NCBI GenBank assembly: GCA_004369085.1
Contig: ML210614.1
Span: 1 to 11,376 of the forward strand
Direction of reading: 5' to 3'
Length of the DNA: 11,376 bases
DNA from: Coprinopsis marcescibilis
Lineage: Eukaryota; Basidiomycota; Agaricomycetes; Agaricales; Psathyrellaceae
A program made the position numbers and the translations under genes. The notes below the pieces were generated by a model that had not been told where the DNA came from, ran no database searches, and saw only the letters and a program-made list of their open reading frames with translations. This document shows positions 7,801 through 11,376 of the stretch, in pieces (the first letter of the stretch is position 1; each line of letters opens with the position of its first letter).

Positions 7801-8010
7801 AACAGTTGAATTTGTAGTGGGTTCATCTGACTTGTTAGAGTTTAACTGAAGCATATATGCCTGGTGTAGCTCATCTTCTAAAGGTGCATCATTGAAATTC
7901 TCCACTATACTAGCAACAAGATTGTTAGAGACTGTTTTTGACACATGTACCTCAAATTGGTTTGTTTTCTTGATTAAATCTTTGAAAACAAGATATGTTC
8001 CTTCTTCTTG
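4852..8010 (-). CDS. Long spacer ORF between protease and RT, function unknown
   Basis: There are 1052 sense codons, uninterrupted and in the same frame as gag and PR. It begins after the TAG with the protease tail (EEGTYLVFKD), so it is not an independent gene at its 5' end; an in-frame GTG lies at 7944 but I see no convincing ATG start. About 7130-7860 encodes an acidic Ser/Asp/Glu-rich part with W-[DN]-[YF] repeats. About 6960-7070 could form a short helix or coiled coil (VVNIKLLLEQLQRILETS). About 5640-6880 is Pro/Ser-rich and probably disordered, with an Asp/Ser cluster near 5640-5720. About 4855-5390 looks folded, alternating hydrophobic and charged residues (RKYVRFVLEEIDAFFID). I recognise no enzyme motif. 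CpG is almost absent and the coding strand is pyrimidine-rich in its second half, unlike gag and RT. It may be an extended pol linker, an accessory protein or captured sequence. Confidence 0.7.
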   Translation of the reverse strand, partial: QEEGTYLVFKDLIKKTNQFEVHVSKTVSNNLVASIVENFNDAPLEDELHQAYMLQLNSNKSDEPTTNSTVENQWDYLHVEDSFYPEYSTPSSVHNISKHTSEKNAQNPSPNQSAIFKQEPFPTNPVPDAILHPDTLEQDFTDFSDSCSEKSWDYPDTSSELSDSVSEESWDFSRPYVRSPDLSSEDLWNYQDMQSTSSDSFSDLSANLCNYSSEMNRLDSDASVDLSGNQFKFLDILVEHSKISDHDNTISMEKLHSNEVQLEKGMFYCSTEFPEVNSSEVLEEYLYDDFHGINSMLTSSDKSYGNEKNRTHLSSSHFPEIPEVQLCPGYHVETEQFVVNIKLLLEQLQRILETSKEDAQPLQKCIKPSQTSASGLSPTHSFLSSTPLPYSTLPTLMSSTIAPFDKPIPSSYIQHFGSIYSSLFQDFDPIKLPILKPLNSELQSSQTLLVRHGKENFSGDNFTDYICLDSELLFSQNQGGPPHSGTAFVRFFHTSQALPLCPTPRTPTPTEEYPNTAPPKVLPPAFLFIVQVLNPSSKQNVYKVYLVSKSNPLGSPDGNTPNLALSSYGSHLECPSYQLPLATLERSLSIEEANFLKDLLAYLQGHYDLKDGLSIPQCLEQDPYNLLPEQSLVAFPRIDKLLSNSILFCQLISTNTPSSSPETSQSSEEDIPLYNEPLDLDQLQYPPGLEETMEDAYINFEPATSFPPASNNSAPPGVNPVELSPSPSILSAPEIQTVELEEKSHAPSIMVLESSMEEESTLPELISDDSNSDSSSNSGSDFDGMDNGDGQNLNFNPLLSYGLAHSTPHYPHLPQAILHDSFVPIPPILKKPLNHSHSKPFTNTHYANTFSVHQHHIYEALQKLMKELAQTSFLAPHTSAPMFSSTLHLEPLKQRIFSAFPESKDLLYITTLVSMPGSLGIRANYWIPYLSLLISIRKYVRFVLEEIDAFFIDVGEDTGLVEYVKKVDARAIFDTTPNPLLFMDEAELFKICLDFFSDHGELIISQSLHEILYFHCPAFHDIFTIRDLVMCRLEPSMAAELWKFTEDFYKNK
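7440..7600 (-). repeat. Degenerate repeats encoding S-W-D-[YF] units
   Basis: Three related units start on the plus strand at about 7443, 7498 and 7552, spaced 54-55 bases. The last two are closest: both begin ATCCCA-G-ATT and share TTCTGA and TGAATCTGA. They encode SWDY, SWDF and LWNY, each preceded by acidic/Ser residues. A looser QWDY lies near 7780-7790. The spacing of about 18 codons keeps the frame. Confidence 0.6.
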
Positions 8011-8862
8011 CTAATCAATAGAAACATAATTACCTCGCTGCCAAGGGCGTCCTAATAGTAGATCAAATGGAACTGTTTCTCCTGCATAGAGGTCAGTATA
8101 TGTTATTACACCTCCACAAGTAAGTTTAACATTTTCAATTAAACCTTTCAATCGACTAGCTCCACCATTAGCATCATTCATATACACAGATTTTGTTAAA
8201 TCAATTGGTAGCTTCAGAACATTGTTGGCAACCTGGTCACTAACTACATTCAGCTGAGAACCAGTATCAATGATAGCTGTAATGGAGTTTCCATTATACA
8301 TGACATCAAGCTGAATTAACACTTCATTCTTTGGACGGGATAGTCCATTAAAGGTTTCATAAATACCTGTGTTGTTTACCAATGCTGAAATTCCTGTTGA
8401 CTTATTCTTAAGACGAATAACCTCTTGTAGACTTGTAGATAACTCTTTGGAAGTTCCTAAAATGTTTTGTAAAGGTAGAGATACTTGCATATCCAAAATT
8501 TGTTGGACTACATTTCCTGTATCAACCTGTGATGATAAATCTGACTGGCGGGGTTGTCCTTGAGCTTTATCTGAAGCAATATTCTCCTTGTTCTGTTGTC
8601 CAAGCTGTGGGTGGTTAATAGATAAACCTGATGATTTGGGATTGAATGGTTTAACTGTAGCATCAGTCATAACTATGTCTTCTGGAAACCGAATTTGACG
8701 AGCATCAATTGGTTTGGGTTCTTGAATAATGCTGAGTGGCTGCTTAGCTGGTTGTCTTGCTGTTGATATTTGTGGTGGTAGCTTAGTTATTTCTACAACT
8801 GGTTGAAGCTTAGATTTTGGCTTTCGAGCTGTAATCTTTCCTGAACCTTGAGTAACATCCTG
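8011..8862 (-). CDS. pro: Retropepsin-type aspartic protease (PR), gag-pro frame after a TGA
   Basis: This segment continues the Gag frame directly after the TGA at 8863-8865, giving 283 sense codons to a TAG at 8011-8013. The first 60 or so residues are a Lys/Pro/Gln-rich linker; the first ATG in frame is at 8670. The catalytic motif DTGS (8257-8268) sits in the context IIDTGSQLNVVS, and the second conserved block DLLLGRPWQRGNYVSID lies near the end, as in retropepsins that work as homodimers. The enzyme would cut the Gag-Pol polyprotein. Without recoding at the TGA no Gag-PR fusion is made. The family text normally runs on past SID into a TYLVFKD block, which is present here just after the TAG, so the TAG interrupts the protease tail and is not its natural end. 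Confidence 0.88.
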   Translation of the reverse strand, partial: QDVTQGSGKITARKPKSKLQPVVEITKLPPQISTARQPAKQPLSIIQEPKPIDARQIRFPEDIVMTDATVKPFNPKSSGLSINHPQLGQQNKENIASDKAQGQPRQSDLSSQVDTGNVVQQILDMQVSLPLQNILGTSKELSTSLQEVIRLKNKSTGISALVNNTGIYETFNGLSRPKNEVLIQLDVMYNGNSITAIIDTGSQLNVVSDQVANNVLKLPIDLTKSVYMNDANGGASRLKGLIENVKLTCGGVITYTDLYAGETVPFDLLLGRPWQRGNYVSID

Positions 8863-10803
8863 TCAAGCTTGTTTGCTTTGTCTTGTAGTTCGTTCAACTG
8901 GATATGCTATATAGTTATCATTCTCATCCATCACAGTTGCATATATAGGATGTCTCAATTGACACTTAGCATATTGTGCATATTTCCAATAAGGACCATC
9001 ATCTGAATCAGAGTCTGTATCTGTAACTTCAGACTCGGATTCATACTGATTTGGATAGTCTTGAACATTAGTGCTAAATGTTAAGAAATGTGCCTGCTTG
9101 GTGCTCTCAAATATCCATTGAGCAGCATTGAATAAACTTTCTCCTCGTTGTCGGAAAATTGGCTGTCCATTGGTCATAAAGTACTTCCTAGAGCCTGCAT
9201 CAAACATTACTATTCCTCTCTGTGCTAAGTCAGACATCTTTGGACATTCACTCAAATGATGACCTAAATCTAAACAACCAAAACATCCTTGAAATGGCTC
9301 ATAAGGTTGTTGTTGCATTAAACGTGGTTGCATCATTGGTGGTTGAATTACTGGGGGCTGAACTGGAACTGTAGTAGCAGATGGGGCTGTATATACTTGA
9401 GTTATAGGCTGTTGAATTTGCTTTGGTGGTTCACGATAAATGCACTTTGCTGCTAATCCAGTCTGGTCCATCTTCATTACTTTGTAATATAAGTGACCAT
9501 ACTTTGGATCTTCAAGAGACATGGTATTGAGTTGCTGAATCATGCTTTCAATTTCAGTACTATTTCCACTTGGTTGATAGGTCCGTTCAGGTTCTGACTT
9601 GGGCTCTTTAGATGTATGGTTTCGATACTTTTGCTTGTGCTTAGACCTCTTCTTTCCTTCCTTGTTGCGAAGCTTTCTCAACTTGCTTCTTAGCTTTTTA
9701 ATTGAGTCTGAATCATATTCAGAATTAGAACTATCTGAATCTGAGCTAGATTCCTCTGACGACTCAGTTTCTGAATTATATTCAAGATCAAGTTGATTTG
9801 CATGGAAAAACATCTGTGAAAACTTGTCTCGTTTGAAGTAGGCTTCAGCTACACTAGTAACATCAGATACATTGTAAGGGTTGGCTGTGTTATGGTTTGG
9901 AAGCTTGGCTTGTAGTTTAAGTTCAAGAGTACGTCGCAATGCTGCTGGAATTCCATACCAGAAATATCCACTAACATCTCGGGCTGAGATAACACTCTTC
10001 TTCAACAAGGCTCCTGCTATAACATTATACTTGCAGTAATACTTCTTCCATTGTGCTAAATTTTCACAGGGCTTGCTACTTGATTTCTGTACAAAGTCAA
10101 ATAAATCAGCTGGGCGGAATCTTGCTCGAGTTCTATCTGCATCATAATACTTAAGCAAATCATCTTTAAGATTCTTCCAGTGTGGTGTTGTAAAATGAGG
10201 ACTAGACTCAATGAAATCAATCACTGAATCTGAGCAGTACTCTTTGACTCCTTTGCACTTATCAGCTTCTGAACTCACATGATGTTGCTGCAAAAGTCGT
10301 TCATAGTGATCAATAAAGCGTTCAATCTCACTGTATTTTCCTTTGAAGGTTCTAGGAGCATGACAAGAACCTCTTACTGGCATACTTGCTAAACCGGTTG
10401 TGGTAGAAAATGGATTGTTGAGTGGTATAGGCTGTGCTGTAAATGCAGGTATGGGATTAGGGTTGCTGGTCTGTGTGAATACAGATCCGGATGGTGCTCC
10501 AAATGTGCTGGTGGTTGATGGTAATGCTGTGCCAAATGCATTGCTTGTAGACGGTACTGTTGAGCTAAATGTATTGCTTGTAGCTGGTATTGTTGAGCTA
10601 AATGCATTGCTTGAAGTTGATATAGGTTGAGGTTGTGACATTGTTGATGTGTATAATGGATTGGATGCTGTATTGTTATTACTGCTGGAGGGTATAGATG
10701 GTGGTGATGGTGACTGAGAAACTGGTTGTGATGATAACTGTTGTGAATGTTTGTCGTCTGTTTCTGATGACTGATTTCGATAGCCAGATTGGTTGAAACT
10801 CAT
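8863..10803 (-). CDS. gag: Gag (capsid-nucocapsid polyprotein), CCHC zinc knuckle
   Basis: This 646-residue protein would form the virus-like particle and package the RNA. Residues 1-150 are low-complexity, rich in Ser, Thr, Pro and Asn, with 11-residue tandem repeats at about 65-108. Residues 151 to about 330 form a retrotransposon capsid-like helical domain (RTFKGKYSEIERFIDHYE at its start). An acidic Ser/Asp/Glu run near 340-365 is followed at once by a Lys/Arg-rich run. One zinc knuckle, C-x2-C-x4-H-x4-C (CFGCLDLGHHLSEC), lies at residues 507-520. The ATG is the first in frame after a stop at 10831-10833, 30 bases past the PBS, in a weak context (T at -3). The frame ends at a TGA after KQA and stays open beyond it into protease. 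Confidence 0.92.
   Translation of the reverse strand: MSFNQSGYRNQSSETDDKHSQQLSSQPVSQSPSPPSIPSSSNNNTASNPLYTSTMSQPQPISTSSNAFSSTIPATSNTFSSTVPSTSNAFGTALPSTTSTFGAPSGSVFTQTSNPNPIPAFTAQPIPLNNPFSTTTGLASMPVRGSCHAPRTFKGKYSEIERFIDHYERLLQQHHVSSEADKCKGVKEYCSDSVIDFIESSPHFTTPHWKNLKDDLLKYYDADRTRARFRPADLFDFVQKSSSKPCENLAQWKKYYCKYNVIAGALLKKSVISARDVSGYFWYGIPAALRRTLELKLQAKLPNHNTANPYNVSDVTSVAEAYFKRDKFSQMFFHANQLDLEYNSETESSEESSSDSDSSNSEYDSDSIKKLRSKLRKLRNKEGKKRSKHKQKYRNHTSKEPKSEPERTYQPSGNSTEIESMIQQLNTMSLEDPKYGHLYYKVMKMDQTGLAAKCIYREPPKQIQQPITQVYTAPSATTVPVQPPVIQPPMMQPRLMQQQPYEPFQGCFGCLDLGHHLSECPKMSDLAQRGIVMFDAGSRKYFMTNGQPIFRQRGESLFNAAQWIFESTKQAHFLTFSTNVQDYPNQYESESEVTDTDSDSDDGPYWKYAQYAKCQLRHPIYATVMDENDNYIAYPVERTTRQSKQA
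10499..10630 (-). repeat. 33-bp tandem repeats inside gag
   Basis: Four imperfect copies with an exact 33-base period are marked on the plus strand by AAATGTG/AAATGCA/AAATGTA/AAATGCA at 10501, 10534, 10567 and 10600. They encode 11-residue units of the type S-N-A-F-S-S-T-I-P-A-T in the disordered N-terminus of Gag. The period is a multiple of three, so copy number can change without breaking the frame. Confidence 0.85.
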
Positions 10804-10833
10804 ATAGTCAGAAATGACTAGGGAACCTTTTCA

Positions 10834-10852
10834 CCCCTCGCGGTGGGCTCCA
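10834..10852 (-). other. tRNA primer binding site (PBS)
   Basis: The minus strand reads TGGAGCCCACCGCGAGGGG. TGG pairs with the universal tRNA CCA tail, and the following GC-rich bases would pair with an acceptor stem and T-arm, in sharp contrast to the AT-rich surroundings. It starts four bases after the proposed LTR terminus and 30 bases before the gag ATG. I could not assign the tRNA with certainty from memory; matching against the host tRNA set would settle it. Confidence 0.6.
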
Positions 10853-10863
10853 ATTATGTCGTC

Positions 10864-10880
10864 AAGATAATAGTTATCTT
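10864..10880 (-). other. Inverted repeat at the U5 end
   Basis: AAGATAA-TAG-TTATCTT is a perfect 7-bp stem with a 3-base loop, only 7 bases inside the proposed LTR terminus and about 12 bases from the primer binding site. In retroelements, structure at the U5-PBS junction often presents the primer site; that role here is inference from position. Confidence 0.4.
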
Positions 10881-11297
10881 CTGGGTTTCGGCGGAAGTGA
10901 CCTTATTCAGCCTATTCCAGTTGTTGGGAAAAGGTCCTCTCAAATATGAGTTGACAGGAATCTGACAAGAACTGTTATTGATAGAAATATTAGTAAGATA
11001 GTAAAAATAGATGATTGAATAACACACTATGATCAAAAGGATTAATAAATGTATTACCTGAATACTTTACCTGTTAGTGATGGTAAACTTAGACAAACCA
11101 AGATTAGATTATGAGATTAAAAGCCACTTGATATTCACTTGCAAACTACAGGATTGTAGAATTTGGCAAGTGCACACAAGGTAAGGGTGAATAAGCTGAT
11201 GGGTAGTTGCAAACTTGGGCAGACAGAATACTGGGGTATAATGAGATGACTTGAGCTGGAATCTCCTCTTGAGATCCTTTGGAACTGGTGGACTGGA

Positions 11298-11316
11298 ACT
11301 AAGCTTCTTGCTTAGT
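11298..11316 (-). other. 7-bp hairpin in the presumed R/leader RNA
   Basis: ACTAAGC and GCTTAGT form a perfect 7-bp inverted repeat around a 5-base loop. It lies shortly after the expected transcription start, so it would fold in the 5' leader of the genomic RNA. Function unknown; short inverted repeats of this size can occur by chance. Confidence 0.35.
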
Positions 11317-11370
11317 GAAGGTGTTCTTCTTGAATCTCTCCCTTGAAGTCTGCTTGCAAAAACAGCTGGC

Positions 11371-11376
11371 TTATAT
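11371..11376 (-). promoter_or_regulatory. TATA-like element of the LTR promoter
   Basis: The minus strand begins ATATAAG at the window edge. It sits about 520 bases upstream of the proposed LTR end and about 570 bases upstream of the gag start, where a U3 promoter would be. Transcription would then start roughly 25-35 bases further, around 11340-11347. The match is short and lies at the edge, so it is only suggestive. Confidence 0.35.

Larger units (their letters stand above)
1..11376 (-). mobile_element. Ty3/gypsy LTR retrotransposon, partial, degenerate
   Basis: One element on the minus strand explains nearly all of the window. The order LTR, primer binding site, gag with CCHC zinc knuckle, aspartic protease, reverse transcriptase, RNase H and integrase is the Ty3/gypsy order (integrase last; in Ty1/copia it precedes RT). 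The right end breaks inside the 5' LTR. No matching 3' LTR is seen at the left, so the element either runs out of the window past the 256-residue ORF at 230-1000 or was truncated just after integrase near 1050. Five in-frame stop codons interrupt gag-pol, so this copy is probably not autonomous unless some are read through. RT and RNase H wording suggests an Agaricomycete host; this is recall of the family, not a search result. Confidence 0.93.
10857..11376 (-). repeat. 5' LTR, R-U5 portion (truncated by window edge)
   Basis: The inner boundary is placed at 10857 because the minus strand reads ...CTTGACGACA, a CA terminus, four bases (TAAT) before the primer binding site, which is the usual geometry. 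The stretch is non-coding on both strands and AT-rich. A TATA-like element lies at the extreme right, so the window would contain R and U5 (about 490 bases of leader) but not most of U3. No second copy of this sequence occurs in the window, so the LTR identity rests on position next to the PBS rather than on a repeat pair. Confidence 0.6.

Noticed and set aside
1350..8865. TGA reassigned to a sense codon (alternative code or selenocysteine)
   Set aside because: Nuclear genomes of this fungal group use the standard code as far as I know, TGA also ends no more sites than decay would give, and the positions fit Arg (CGA) rather than Trp or Sec.
10389..10607. Repetitive His/Leu/Gln-rich and Val/Leu-rich open frames over gag
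   Set aside because: They are alternative-frame readings of the 33-bp repeats inside gag.
10854..11036. Small minus-strand frame of 60 residues in the LTR
   Set aside because: It lies in the R-U5 and its codons look random; leader RNAs often hold such short frames.

Overview
The window reads almost entirely as one fungal Ty3/gypsy (Metaviridae-type) LTR retrotransposon lying on the minus strand. From high to low coordinates it holds a partial 5' LTR (R-U5 with a TATA-like element at the right edge), a primer binding site, gag, an aspartic protease, a very long spacer ORF, reverse transcriptase, RNase H and integrase, followed by a separate 256-residue ORF. The PR, RT, RH and IN motifs (DTGS, FIDD, the RNase H acidic quartet, HHCC, DD-35-E, GPY) are all visible. 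The wording of the RT and RNase H blocks (for example SPYIIPTVPHIPWEHRNIP, PSQSSYRSKWF-type) is what I know from mushroom-forming basidiomycetes, so an Agaricomycete genome is my best guess. The species cannot be read from this window.

The copy looks degenerate or recoded. Gag, PR and spacer share one reading frame; RT, RH and IN share a second. Gag/PR are separated by a single in-frame TGA, PR/spacer by a single TAG, and the RT-to-IN frame is cut by three further single TGA codons (2940-2942, 2022-2024, 1350-1352). There are no indels in any of these joints. The TGAs in RNase H and integrase sit where the family usually has arginine, consistent with C-to-T decay of CGA.

The most unusual part is the spacer between PR and RT. 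It is 1052 sense codons long with no internal stop, has an acidic/Ser-rich first part, a Pro/Ser-rich middle and a globular-looking C-terminus. By hand count it holds only 5 CpG dinucleotides in about 3.6 kb and none at all from 5203 to 7068, while gag and RT have roughly one per 85 bases. Directly after its stop codon lies a 49-nt sequence with all marks of a spliceosomal intron, whose removal would bring the spacer frame into the RT frame. An AT-rich stretch and two 20-bp direct repeats, each carrying an ATG in the RT frame, come before the recognisable RT-side coding sequence.

Downstream of integrase (lower coordinates) is a 256-residue ORF on the same strand that I do not recognise, either an accessory gene of the element or a neighbouring host gene. 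Its C-terminus resembles a short stretch of the spacer C-terminus (W-x-P ... RK-[FY] ... ID-[SA]-[FY]-F). No second LTR is visible in the window, so the element boundary on the left is unknown.
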